64,000 nucleotides of DNA from positions 930,001 to 994,000 of the forward strand of contig OY759511.1 of NCBI GenBank assembly GCA_963662395.1. Reading direction: 5' to 3'. Below, in pieces: positions 26,231-37,115 of the stretch. The notes beneath the pieces are model-generated. The model had not been told where the DNA came from. It saw only the letters and a program-made list of their open reading frames with translations, and ran no database searches. Position 1 is the first letter of the stretch. Each line of letters opens with the position of its first letter. This DNA is from JAPOXR01 sp963662395 (GTDB lineage Bacteria; Pseudomonadota; Alphaproteobacteria; Rhodobacterales; Rhodobacteraceae). A program made the position numbers and the translations under genes.

Positions 26231-28059
26231 AACACCCGACCAATGGCCAGGGGGCGGCCCTGGCAACCGACCCGGTACAGGGTGCGCAGGCAGCCTGCGA
26301 CCTGCCGGAGTGGGATCTGGACGATCTCTATCCTGGCCGGGACTGTGCCGAGCTGGAGAGCGACTTCGAGTGGCTCGAGGCCCGGTGCTCCGATTTTGCC
26401 CGGAATTACGAAGGGAAGATTGGCGCGCTGAAGGCCGGCGAATTGCTGGAGGTGATTGAATCCTACGAGGACATCTCTGCCAGATCCACCCGGATCGGCG
26501 CCTATGCCCAGCTGCATTTCGCCGAGCTGACGACCGACCCTCTGCGGGGAAAATTCCTGGCCGACTGCCAGCAGCGGTTGAGCGCCATCTCGGGACGCCT
26601 GGTTTTCCTTGACCTCGAAATCGCCGGGATCGACGACACGGCCTACGAGACCATGCTGGCCGAAAGCGCCGGATTGCGGCGCTACAAGCCCGTGCTCGAC
26701 CGGCTGAGGAAGATGCGGCCGCATCTCCTGTCCCTGGAACTGGAGAGATACATTGTCGACAAGTCGGTCGTCGGCCGGTCGGCATGGGTTCGGCTGTTCG
26801 ACGAGACCTTTGCCCGGATGAGGTTCGGCACCGGCAAGACACGGAACACTCTCGAGGAAACCCTGACCCTGCTCAGCGACCAGCAACGGCCGGTTCGCAG
26901 GCGGGCATTCGGGGCCCTTGCCCGATCCTTCGACGAACATCTGCCGGTGCTGACGCTGATCACCAACACCCTTGCCAGGGACAAGGCCATCAATGACCGT
27001 TGGCGGCAATTCTCCAGCCCGCAGGCGGACCGGCATCTCGACAACGAGGTGGATGCCGAAGTTGTCGAATCGCTGCAGAAGGCGGTGTCCGGCTCCTGCC
27101 AGCGAACCTCGCATCGCTACTACCGGCTCAAGGCACGGATGCTGGGCCTGAAGAAGCTGGAAATCTGGGACCGGAATGCGCCGCTGAAGGTGGAATCGGA
27201 GCGTCGGATCGGCTGGCTCGAGGCCAGGGAGACTGTCCAGCGAGCGTTTTCCGGTTTTTCACCCGAAATGTCCGAAATCTCCTGCCGATTCTTCGAGAAT
27301 GGCTGGATCGACGCCGAAATGCGGCCGGGAAAGGCCTCGGGCGCCTTCTCGCACCCGACGACAACGCAGGTCCACCCCTACATCCTGCTCAATTATGCCG
27401 GCAAGCCGAGGGACGTGATGGTGCTGGCCCACGAACTCGGCCATGGCGTTCACCAGGTGCTCGCCGCCGAGCAGGGCGAATTGCTTTCGCAGACCCCCCT
27501 GACCCTTGCCGAGACTGCCAGCGTCTTCGCCGAGATGCTGACCTTCCAGGAGTTGCTGAACGCCGCGACGGGCCGGCAACAGCGGCAGGTATTACTGGCC
27601 AACAAGGTCGAGGACATGATCAACACGGTGATCCGGCAGATTGCCTTCTACGAGTTCGAGTCGCGCCTCCACGAAAGGCGAAAGGACGGCGAACTCACAT
27701 CAGGCGAGATCGGCGAGATCTGGATGGGCGTCCAGGGCGAAAGCCTCGGCCCGGCGGTCAACCTTCCTGACAGCTACCGGAATTTCTGGTGCTACGTTCC
27801 ACATTTCATCCACGCACCATTCTATGTCTATGCCTATGCCTTCGGACATGGTCTCGTGCACGCCCTCTATTCCGAGTTCGAATGCGGAGGCGATGGCTTC
27901 CAGGACCGATATTTCGACCTGCTCGGGGCCGGTGGCTCGAGAAACTACCGCGAGTCTCTGGCACAATTCGGGCTTGATCCCACCGAACCGGCCTTCTGGA
28001 ATACCGGGCTGAAGGTCATCGAAGGGCTGGTCGACGAGTTGGAGGCGCTGGACGGGTAA
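26227..28059 (+). CDS. pepF: M3 family oligoendopeptidase (PepF-like)
   Basis: Cytosolic zinc metallopeptidase of 610 residues that degrades oligopeptides. The zinc motif HExxH is in LAHELGHGVHQVLAAEQG and the third ligand Glu is expected in TLAETASVFAEMLTFQ; the C-terminal PHFIHAPFYVYAYAFGHGLV is typical of PepF/M3B. The N-terminus WDLDDLYPGRD is the usual PepF start region. Its ATG overlaps the carnitine dehydrogenase stop (ATGA), so it is translationally coupled to that gene, an unusual partner. No defects seen. Confidence 0.9.
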   Translation: MKHPTNGQGAALATDPVQGAQAACDLPEWDLDDLYPGRDCAELESDFEWLEARCSDFARNYEGKIGALKAGELLEVIESYEDISARSTRIGAYAQLHFAELTTDPLRGKFLADCQQRLSAISGRLVFLDLEIAGIDDTAYETMLAESAGLRRYKPVLDRLRKMRPHLLSLELERYIVDKSVVGRSAWVRLFDETFARMRFGTGKTRNTLEETLTLLSDQQRPVRRRAFGALARSFDEHLPVLTLITNTLARDKAINDRWRQFSSPQADRHLDNEVDAEVVESLQKAVSGSCQRTSHRYYRLKARMLGLKKLEIWDRNAPLKVESERRIGWLEARETVQRAFSGFSPEMSEISCRFFENGWIDAEMRPGKASGAFSHPTTTQVHPYILLNYAGKPRDVMVLAHELGHGVHQVLAAEQGELLSQTPLTLAETASVFAEMLTFQELLNAATGRQQRQVLLANKVEDMINTVIRQIAFYEFESRLHERRKDGELTSGEIGEIWMGVQGESLGPAVNLPDSYRNFWCYVPHFIHAPFYVYAYAFGHGLVHALYSEFECGGDGFQDRYFDLLGAGGSRNYRESLAQFGLDPTEPAFWNTGLKVIEGLVDELEALDG

Positions 28060-28107
28060 TGGCCGGAGCCATGGCTGCCCGGCGCCGTCACGGCGGTGCC
28101 TGGCGGG

Positions 28108-29007
28108 TCAGGCCGGTTCGGGTGCCATTCCCCGTTCGGCGGCGAGCTCGCGCACCCGGTCCCTGATCTTTTCGTAGGCACGTTCCTCGATCTGCCGGAT
28201 TCGCTCGCGGCTGACTTCGTATCTCACCGACAACTCCTCCAGGGTCATCGGCGAATCGCTCAGCTTCCGGTTGGTCAGGATGTCGGCTTCCCTTGCATTG
28301 AGAACCCCGAGTGCCTGCCGCAACAGCCGGCTCCGTTCCTGCAACTCTTGCGACTCGGCATATTGTTCGGCGTGGTTGGCCGACTCGTCGGCAATCGAGT
28401 CCAGCCATTCCCGGGAATCATCCTCGTCCCTGCCGATGGTGACGTTGAGGGAGCCATCCCGGCCGGAAAGCCTGCCATTCATCGACCGGACTTCATCCTC
28501 CGTGACACTCAGCATGTCCGACAGATCCGAAGCCTGCTGATCGGTCAGTTCGACATTGTCGTAGACGCCGATGCGATGCTTGGCCTTGCGCAGGTTGAAG
28601 AACAGCTTCTTCTGCGATCTCGTTGTCCCGAGCTTGACGATGCTCCAGGACCGCAGGATGAATTCCTGCACGCTGGCCCTGATCCACCACATGGCATAGG
28701 TTGCCAACCGGAAACCCCGTTCCGGATCGAACTTCTTGACCGCCTGCATCAGCCCGACATTGGCTTCGGAAATGATGTCGGCAACCGGCAGCCCGTAGCC
28801 GCGGTAGCCCATGGCAATCTTTGCCGCCAGCCGGAGATGCGAGGTCACCAGGTCATGGGCTGCCTTCGAGTCCTGGTGCTCGACCCAGCGTTTGGCCAGC
28901 ATGTATTCCTGCTCCTTTTCGAGGATCGGGAATTTCCGAATCTCCGCCAGGTATGAACTCAGGCCGGCTTCCGCCGATGGTACGGGCAATGTGCTGTATC
29001 CGGGCAA
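28108..29007 (-). CDS. rpoH: RNA polymerase sigma-32 factor
   Basis: Heat-shock sigma factor, 299 residues. Region 2 contains LRLAAKIAMGYRGYGLPVADIISEANVG and FDPERGFRLATYAMWWIRAS; the RpoH box is QKKLFFNLRKAKHRIG; region 4.2 is LEELSVRYEVSRERIRQIEERAYEKI. The start is a TTG at 29005-29007, chosen because AAGGAG lies ten bases upstream and the following residues (PGYSTLPVPSAEAGLSSYL) match the usual RpoH N-terminus; no ATG is available. A weak start codon may help keep sigma-32 levels low. It is convergent with pepF, 48 bases apart. Confidence 0.92.
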   Translation of the reverse strand: MPGYSTLPVPSAEAGLSSYLAEIRKFPILEKEQEYMLAKRWVEHQDSKAAHDLVTSHLRLAAKIAMGYRGYGLPVADIISEANVGLMQAVKKFDPERGFRLATYAMWWIRASVQEFILRSWSIVKLGTTRSQKKLFFNLRKAKHRIGVYDNVELTDQQASDLSDMLSVTEDEVRSMNGRLSGRDGSLNVTIGRDEDDSREWLDSIADESANHAEQYAESQELQERSRLLRQALGVLNAREADILTNRKLSDSPMTLEELSVRYEVSRERIRQIEERAYEKIRDRVRELAAERGMAPEPA

Positions 29008-29136
29008 ATCTGTAGTCTCCTTGCTCTGGTATTGGAGATAGGGATCCGGAGGCCCGTCTTCAATAGCAATGCCTGCAAGCCGGACGCTGCGGCCGGGCGT
29101 CGCACCCGGCGGCGGAACTCCCCGCGGCCAGTCCCC

Positions 29137-30159
29137 TCACGAGTCCAGCGCCTCGACCAGGCCAGCCATGTCATCGGGCATGCCGGCCTCGAAACGGCAC
29201 CGCTGACCATGGACCGGGTGATCGAACTCGAGCAGCGCGGCATGCAGCGCCTGCCGCCGGAAGCCCGCCGCGGCATCGCGCGCGCGCTGCCCTGCCGCCT
29301 GTGCCAGCGCCCGCGAGCCGGCGCCGTATAGCTGGTCGCCGATGACCGGGTGGCCGACCCGGTCCAGATGGACCCTGATCTGGTGAGTTCGTCCGGTCTC
29401 GAGTCGGCATTCGACCAGCGAGGCGGTGCCGCCGGCCAGGACCTGGCTGACCTTCACTCGGGTCACCGCATGCCTGCCGCCGGATTTTACGACCGCCATC
29501 TTGAGGCGGTTGGCCGGATGCCGGCCGATATCCCCTTCAATGCGCAACTGCCCGCCCCGTTCGATGGCAATGCGCTCATAGCCGGCAAGACGTGACCTGT
29601 TGTCCGGAATCCCACGGACCACGGCATGATAGGCTCTGCCGACCGTGCGGTTGCCGAACTGCCCGGCCAGCGATTCGACGGCCCGGTCGGTCTTGGCCAC
29701 GACCATCACCCCGGAGGTGTCCTTGTCCAGCCTGTGGACGATTCCCGGACGCCTGGCATCCCCGATGCCGAGCATCCCTTCACCGCAATGGTAGAGGACG
29801 GCGTTGATCAGGGTACCCTGCCAGTTGCCTCTGGCCGGGTGGACGACCATGCCAGCCGCCTTGTCGAGAACCAGCACCTCGTCATCCTCGTGGAGGATCG
29901 ACAGGTCGATATCCTCGGCAGCCAGCCCGGTGGGTTGCGGCTCCGGGACGGTGATTTCCCAGGCCTCTCCCGGGCTGACCAGCCGGGTCGGATCCGTGAC
30001 CGGGGTGCCACTGATGCGAACCTGGCCGCCCAGGATCAGCCCCTTGAGCCTGGTCCTGCTGATGGATTCACCTGCTGGCAGAAACCTCGCCAGGGCACTA
30101 TCTAGTCTTGAAGGCGGGTCCTCGCCGATTTCCACGGTTACAATTCGGGGCAGGCTCAT
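29137..30159 (-). CDS. rluD: RluD-type 23S rRNA pseudouridine synthase
   Basis: The 340-residue enzyme isomerises uridines in helix 69 of 23S rRNA. It has an N-terminal S4 domain (RLDSALARFLPAGESISRTRLKGLI) and a RluA-type catalytic domain with HRLDKDTSGVMVVAKT, containing the catalytic Asp, and GRTHQIRVHLDRVGHPVIGD. Its ATG (complement of 30157-30159) shares two bases with the start codon of the divergent DUF6476 gene. It is followed, after about 130 bases, by rpoH on the same strand; rluD-rpoH neighbours are common in alphaproteobacteria. Confidence 0.92.
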   Translation of the reverse strand: MSLPRIVTVEIGEDPPSRLDSALARFLPAGESISRTRLKGLILGGQVRISGTPVTDPTRLVSPGEAWEITVPEPQPTGLAAEDIDLSILHEDDEVLVLDKAAGMVVHPARGNWQGTLINAVLYHCGEGMLGIGDARRPGIVHRLDKDTSGVMVVAKTDRAVESLAGQFGNRTVGRAYHAVVRGIPDNRSRLAGYERIAIERGGQLRIEGDIGRHPANRLKMAVVKSGGRHAVTRVKVSQVLAGGTASLVECRLETGRTHQIRVHLDRVGHPVIGDQLYGAGSRALAQAAGQRARDAAAGFRRQALHAALLEFDHPVHGQRCRFEAGMPDDMAGLVEALDS

Positions 30160-30469
30160 GGACGATCCTTCACACTCGGCTCAGAACAGGGCCACCGTCA
30201 GATGGCTGAAAGTGATGGTGACCGCCTTGACGGTCACGATGATTGCAGGATTTATTACGATTGTCGTATTGTTTGTATCAAGATTCCAGGATCTCGCTTC
30301 ACCCGGCAGCGTGTCTCTGCCGGAGACGATTGCCCTGCCCGGTGATTCGGATGTCGCCGCCTTTACCCAGGGACGATCATGGTATGCGGTGGTGACGGAG
30401 AGTGACGAGATACTGATCTTCGACCGGCAGGGAGGAGCGCTGATCCAGACCATCACCATTGCCGAGTGA
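30158..30469 (+). CDS. DUF6476 family small membrane protein
   Basis: A 103-residue alphaproteobacterial protein of unknown function, regularly found next to rluD. It has one membrane segment (VMVTALTVTMIAGFITIVVL, about residues 19-38) and then a small outside domain ending in YAVVTESDEILIFDR and a short GGALIQTITIAE tail, suggesting a periplasmic beta domain. The ATG at 30158-30160 lies back to back with the rluD start (CATG), so its promoter would have to be inside rluD. The call rests on the pattern and the neighbour. Confidence 0.75.
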   Translation: MDDPSHSAQNRATVRWLKVMVTALTVTMIAGFITIVVLFVSRFQDLASPGSVSLPETIALPGDSDVAAFTQGRSWYAVVTESDEILIFDRQGGALIQTITIAE

Positions 30470-30515
30470 GGCTTCCGGATTGAGGAGGATCCAGGGATGA
30501 AGAAGGCGTTGGAAC

Positions 30516-32498
30516 TTGACCATCAGTGACAGTTTCAGGAACCAGTTGCTCGAGCGCGTGTCGCTGGCAACCGTGATCGGCAAGAGCCTGAACTGGGATG
30601 CCCGCAAGTCGCAACCGGCCAAGGGCGATTTCTGGGCCTGTTGTCCGTTCCACGCCGAAAAGACGCCATCCTTCCATGTCGATGACCGCAAGGGCGTGTA
30701 TTACTGCTTCGGTTGCCACGAGAAGGGCAATGCCATTTCCTACCTGCGCAACACCCGGAACCTGGGCTTCCGGGAAGCGGTGGAGGTCCTGGCTGGCATG
30801 GTCGGGATGACGGTCCCGCAACCGGACCGCAGGGCAAAGGAAAAGGCCGACCGGGAATCCCTGATCCAGGCGGTTTGCGAGGAATCGGCCCGGTATTTCC
30901 AGGACATGCTGAAATCGGCAGGCGGCTCGGGGACACGGGAGTATCTTGCCGAGCGCGGGGTCAGCAACAAGACCCGGCAGGCCTTCCGGCTGGGCTTCGC
31001 TCCCGGCGGCAACACCCTGCTTGCGCATCTGCGCGACAAGGGAATCTCCGAACAGCTCATGATCGACTCCGGCATGGTGGCACGCTCGCAGGAGAGAAAC
31101 GAACTCTATGACCGTTTCCGAAGCCGTCTGATGTTTCCGATTGCCGATCTGCGCGGCCGGGTGATTGCCTTCGGCGGCCGCGTCATGGGGTCAACATCTG
31201 CCGCCAAGTATCTGAATTCCCCGGAGACCGACATCTTCAAGAAGGGAAGTTGCCTGTTCAATCACGGCCCGGCCAGAACTGCCGCCAGCCAGGATGACAG
31301 CCTGGTGGTGGTGGAGGGTTACATGGATGTCCTCATGCTGCACCAGTTCGGGATCGAGAGCTGCGTGGCGCCGCTCGGGACCGCGATCACCGACACCCAG
31401 CTTCGACTATTGTGGCGATTGTCGGCGGAACCGGTGCTGGCAATGGATGGTGACGGTGCCGGCCTCAATGCCGCCGAAAGGCTGGCTCGCCTGGCCATGC
31501 CAATGCTGGTGCCCGGCCATTCGCTCGGTTTCTGCGTCATGCCGGAGGGCAAGGACCCGGATGATGTCGTCCGGCAACTCGGCGTGAAGACCATGCGCCA
31601 GATGCTGAAACAGGCCATGCCGCTGGCCCAGTTCGTCTGGCAATGCGAGTCTCGCCGAAGGACATTGGCCACGCCTGAAAGCCGGGCCGAACTGGAAGCG
31701 GCGCTGATGCGATCTGCCCAGTCGGTGCAGGATTCGACGGTCAGACGTCATTACCGGCAGACCTTTCGTTCGCTCATCAACGATGCTGGCAGATCGCCGG
31801 ACCGGCGGCGCGGGCCCGACCAGGGCCGGACGGGATATCGGCGCCGGCCTGTCGACCAGTCGCCTTCCTTCGAGCTTCGCAGTTCACTGCTGGCAAGGGC
31901 CGCACCCGGGAACAATGTGGAGCGGCAGCTGCGCGAGACGGTTGTCCTGGGGATCTGCCTGTCCGTTCCCGAAATTGTCGGCCGCTGCATCGAGCGGCTC
32001 GAGGGGCTGGAAATGACCTCCGGGCCTCACGCGCAGGTGCTTGGCAGCCTGATTCGAAATCATGCCATCGCCGACCGGGGGCATGACGAATTCCGGCTCG
32101 CCATCGCCGATGAGGTCGGCCAGGCCCGGATTGACGACATCCTTTCATCGGGACACTTGCAAGCCCTGCAGATTGCCATGGAAGAGCCCGACGGCAGCAG
32201 GAGCAGGATTGACAGCGCCGTGCTGGCGCTGCGCGAGGAGATCGACAAGCTGACAGCGGCAACCGGTGCCCAGGAAGAACTCCAGCATGCGCGGAGCGAG
32301 ATCGAGCAACAGGATGCGGGGAATTCGACCGCCAGGGTCGCCGAGGCTGTCCGGAACCGCGAACAGGCCCGCCGGGGGCCCGACAGCCTCGATTCAGGCG
32401 ATTTCACACTCGCCCCCAATGGGGTAAGGGTCAGAATCGACGAGCTTCGCGAGTTTGAAGCCATTTGCGACGGAAGATCACCTGGGGCCGGTCAATGA
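30516..32498 (+). CDS. dnaG: DNA primase
   Basis: The 660-residue enzyme makes RNA primers at the replication fork. The N-terminal zinc-binding domain is ACCPFHAEKTPSFHV then GVYYCFGCHEKGNAISYL; the catalytic TOPRIM part includes VVVEGYMDVLMLHQFGI and LAMDGDGAGLNAAERLA; the C-terminal DnaB-interacting domain is more diverged. The start is a TTG at 30516-30518, because an in-frame TGA lies six codons upstream and no ATG precedes the conserved SFRNQLLERVSLATVIG. It lies upstream of rpoD on the same strand, the macromolecular-synthesis arrangement without rpsU. Confidence 0.93.
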   Translation: MTISDSFRNQLLERVSLATVIGKSLNWDARKSQPAKGDFWACCPFHAEKTPSFHVDDRKGVYYCFGCHEKGNAISYLRNTRNLGFREAVEVLAGMVGMTVPQPDRRAKEKADRESLIQAVCEESARYFQDMLKSAGGSGTREYLAERGVSNKTRQAFRLGFAPGGNTLLAHLRDKGISEQLMIDSGMVARSQERNELYDRFRSRLMFPIADLRGRVIAFGGRVMGSTSAAKYLNSPETDIFKKGSCLFNHGPARTAASQDDSLVVVEGYMDVLMLHQFGIESCVAPLGTAITDTQLRLLWRLSAEPVLAMDGDGAGLNAAERLARLAMPMLVPGHSLGFCVMPEGKDPDDVVRQLGVKTMRQMLKQAMPLAQFVWQCESRRRTLATPESRAELEAALMRSAQSVQDSTVRRHYRQTFRSLINDAGRSPDRRRGPDQGRTGYRRRPVDQSPSFELRSSLLARAAPGNNVERQLRETVVLGICLSVPEIVGRCIERLEGLEMTSGPHAQVLGSLIRNHAIADRGHDEFRLAIADEVGQARIDDILSSGHLQALQIAMEEPDGSRSRIDSAVLALREEIDKLTAATGAQEELQHARSEIEQQDAGNSTARVAEAVRNREQARRGPDSLDSGDFTLAPNGVRVRIDELREFEAICDGRSPGAGQ

Positions 32499-32548
32499 GT
32501 GATGCGATCGAACGGTTTGGCGCCCGACCAGGGAGATGGCATCGCCGA

Positions 32549-32567
32549 TCCGGCCATCCTGGCCGGA
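32549..32567 (+). terminator. hairpin after dnaG
   Basis: TCCGGCCA (32549-32556) and TGGCCGGA (32560-32567) form a perfect 8-bp stem with a three-base loop, 50 bases after the dnaG stop and 198 bases before rpoD. Only TTAT follows, so it may be an attenuator or weak terminator in the dnaG-rpoD spacer. Confidence 0.35.
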
Positions 32568-32765
32568 TTATCCGCGATTCGGCATTTTCTGCGGCTGACG
32601 GGGGTTGGATTCCTGCCAATCGACCCCAGATTACAGGCGCATGTCTTGTGTCGGCAGATGCAGCTCCTTCTGGCGGCCTGGCGCTGACGTTCATGGTGGC
32701 TGACCAATACGAGTGCATGATGGCGTATTGGCACTGCCACGCGGTCACCAATTGAGGACTGAGCA

Positions 32766-34694
<1,929 letters not shown>

Positions 34695-35049
34695 GTCGGT
34701 CTGACCCGCAGACATCCGGCATGACGGGCAAGGCCGTGGTCACGATCCCGGCAGGATCACCGACTGCGCAAAGCCGATTCAGACTTGCCCGGAAGCACAA
34801 GGTAATCCGGGGCGAACTTGAGCCGGCCGGACAATCCGGGGGCGTGGTTGGTGCTGACCAGGCTCCGGAATGACCTTCAACAGACAGATTTGCTTCTTGG
34901 CTGGAACGGGTCATTCCCATGAGAGTCGCGCTCGCGGATGATTCCATCCCGCCGGTGGACGAACAGCTCAGCGATCCGAGCAATGCCCCGACCCCTGTCA
35001 ACAACACACGCTTGCACTCCGGGCCGGATTCCGTGCGAATCATGCGGGC
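34695..35049. other. stretch after rpoD without a supported gene
   Basis: No coding pattern is convincing on either strand. It may contain the rpoD terminator and the left edge of the island, but no clear hairpin with a T-run was found. Confidence 0.35.
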
Positions 35050-35540
35050 ATGCAGATCGGCATGGGTCAGGTCTCGGCGGAGACGGTGGAGTGGTTCGGC
35101 CCGGCCTGCAAGGGCGGTGAGCCGACGCGGGCGGCGCGGGCCCGCGAGTTCTGCGAGAGGGAGAACCGGCAGTGCTGCATCGGCAGGCTGCGCCTTGCCG
35201 AGGAAGCGGGCGTGCGTCTTCCGGAGGCGGCGGCGATGGTGCTCGAGCCGCACGCACGCCCTCCGTCGGACTTTCCCGACAGTTCCGTCTCGTGCCCGCC
35301 CCGGGGAACCTGGCGCCCTGTCGCTCGATCCGGTGACGAAAGCGGAGGATCGAGACGCATCATCCCGAGGGATGGCGCCGTCGGCCGGGGCGGGTTCATG
35401 GCTGGTCCGGCCCGATACATGCCGAGGGGGACGGTCCGAACGGGAGCATGGAAGGAGCACGCACCCCGATGGCCGGGTCAGGCGACGGATTGCCGGGATG
35501 GGCGCAGGAGCGGGCGGGAGAGGCGTCGGTCCGCATGATC
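35050..35540 (+). pseudogene. DruA/DUF4338-like relic
   Basis: The frame from 35050 reads SAETVEWFG, then ARAREFCERENRQC, LRLAEEAGVRLPEAAA and HARPPSDFPDSSVSC. These look like the N-terminal part of a DUF4338 protein (the domain of Druantia DruA and of a group of transposon-linked proteins). After about 35290 the similarity moves to another frame (GEPGALSLDPVTKAEDRD) and then back again, so several frameshifts are present. A short deletion in the LRLA/RLAEEAG part is also likely. No intact catalytic part remains. Whether it came from a defence system or a transposon cannot be told. Confidence 0.4.
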
Positions 35541-35984
35541 ATCGTCTCCGCCCCCGAGGAGAACCTGCTCCGTCGCCTGGCGACCCGGCTTCCATCCCTC
35601 GAGGCGCCAGCCCCTGCCCGGAATGCAGAAGCTCCGGGAAGGCGCAAGGCTCTTGTCTCACGCCGTCATCGCCACCCGGGCCATGCAGAACCGGGATGGC
35701 AACGAGCCCGGAGGAGGAGACCCGGAGTCACGTGTGATGGATTGATGGGTGCAGGGCCTGATCGATCGTCTCTTGCTGGGAGCCATGGATCGACGATGGT
35801 CTTGACCCGCCAGCTGGCTTGACAGCCCAGCCGCGATCATAGGGAACTACGTGTTGATTTTTCTGTGATATGCTCTATTTCCATTACCAATAATGAATTA
35901 TTATTTTCCTATAATATAATATTGCTTGTCAATAATGACATATCTGTTACCTTTGCAAGTGAATGAAAATAGGAAGGAATCAGT
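35541..35984 (+). promoter_or_regulatory. AT-rich promoter region of the ietAS operon
   Basis: From about 35845 to 35970 the sequence is strikingly AT-rich compared with all its neighbours. It contains a TATAAT at 35910-35915, palindromes AATAATGAATTATT (35889-35902) and AATATAATATT (35913-35923), and the direct repeat CAATAATGA at 35888-35896 and 35930-35938. AGGAAGGA (about 35971-35978) is the ribosome-binding site for ietA. The left part (35541-35840) holds no supported gene. The palindromes next to the -10 box are candidate operators. Confidence 0.55.
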
Positions 35985-37115
35985 GTGACCGTCGATCCAA
36001 AAAGTGTCATCGAACTAACGGATGCCGCTCTGGCTGCCGACTACACGCGTGTTCGACGTGCCGCGAACCTAATTGCCCGCGGTCTCTCAACGGCAGGTGA
36101 AGACGCGGCCGCCAAAGAGCTTCGCTCGATCGTCCGCAAGCGAGGTGTCCCGCTTAGAACATCAGGCTACATCGATACTATGCCAGTTGACGCCAAGTCG
36201 CGCCTTCCTCTCTTGGAGGAACAACCTTGGCCCGAGGTACCGCTATTCCTGAGAAAGGAAGTCGGAAAGGTCTTCCAAGAATTCATCAGGGCCGCCCAGC
36301 ATGTCGATGAGCTGAGCGCCAAAGGACTGGCTTCCCGTTCCGGTCTTCTCCTGTCCGGGCCTCCCGGAACGGGAAAGACACTGATGGCCGCCCATGTGGC
36401 GGCAAGACTGTCCCGCTCCTATTTTGTCGTGCGTCTCGACGCGGTGATATCCTCCCTGCTAGGCGATACGGCCAAGAATGTCCGAACCATCTTTGATTTC
36501 GTCCCTTCGCAGAACGCGGTTCTCTTCCTCGACGAGATGGATGCCGTTGCCAAGCTGCGGGACGACCGCCACGAACTCGGTGAGTTGAAGAGAGTTGTCA
36601 ACACCGTGATCCAGGGCCTCGACAGTCTTGACCACCATGCTGTCGTCATCGCTGCCACCAACCATCCACACCTGCTCGATCCGGCCATATGGCGACGATT
36701 CCCATACAAGGTCGACCTTGGATTTCCAGATGCTGGCGTCCGGAGAGACCTCTGGCGGCACTTTCTCTTCGAAGATCGCGATGAGCAAGTTTTATCCGAA
36801 TTGTTAGCGACCATCTCGGACGGTCTGTCCGGCGCAGATATTGAAGAAATCGGGCTGACAGCGCGACGCCACGCGGTTCTCGACTCCAGGACCATAGACA
36901 CTGCTTCCGTGGCACTCGCCGCCGTAAAATCCCGGGGAAGCAATGTGGTTCTCCCGCAATCTGACGAACTCAACGCTGCTCAGAAGAGGGCTCTTGCCCG
37001 GGAATTGAGCAAGAGAGGCGAGATCAATGGTGCCAACATCGGCCGTCTGATCGGGGTTACACGTCAAGCTGTGTACAACTATCTCGAACAGGACAAGGTG
37101 GCAGAACATGGCTGA
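35985..37115 (+). CDS. ietA: AAA+ ATPase of an IetAS-type two-gene system
   Basis: A 376-residue single-domain AAA+ protein with Walker A GPPGTGKT (125-132), Walker B NAVLFLDEMDAV (178-189), sensor-1 ATNH and an arginine-finger-like WRRF (236-239). The C-terminus, NGANIGRLIGVTRQAVYNYL, looks like a helix-turn-helix, so it may also bind DNA. GTG at 35985 is the start, with AGGAAGGA upstream. It overlaps the protease gene by eight bases. An AAA+ ATPase paired with a subtilisin-like protease is the make-up of the IetAS phage-defence system (established knowledge); that this pair belongs to it is inferred from domain content. The ATPase gene is intact. Confidence 0.78.
   Translation: MTVDPKSVIELTDAALAADYTRVRRAANLIARGLSTAGEDAAAKELRSIVRKRGVPLRTSGYIDTMPVDAKSRLPLLEEQPWPEVPLFLRKEVGKVFQEFIRAAQHVDELSAKGLASRSGLLLSGPPGTGKTLMAAHVAARLSRSYFVVRLDAVISSLLGDTAKNVRTIFDFVPSQNAVLFLDEMDAVAKLRDDRHELGELKRVVNTVIQGLDSLDHHAVVIAATNHPHLLDPAIWRRFPYKVDLGFPDAGVRRDLWRHFLFEDRDEQVLSELLATISDGLSGADIEEIGLTARRHAVLDSRTIDTASVALAAVKSRGSNVVLPQSDELNAAQKRALARELSKRGEINGANIGRLIGVTRQAVYNYLEQDKVAEHG

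Noticed and set aside
26201..27114. Long minus-strand frames opposite the carnitine dehydrogenase and pepF genes
   Set aside because: Antisense shadows with no domain pattern.
32499..32687. 62-codon plus-strand frame between dnaG and rpoD
   Set aside because: Overlaps the hairpin in the spacer and shows no similarity to rpsU or other known neighbours.
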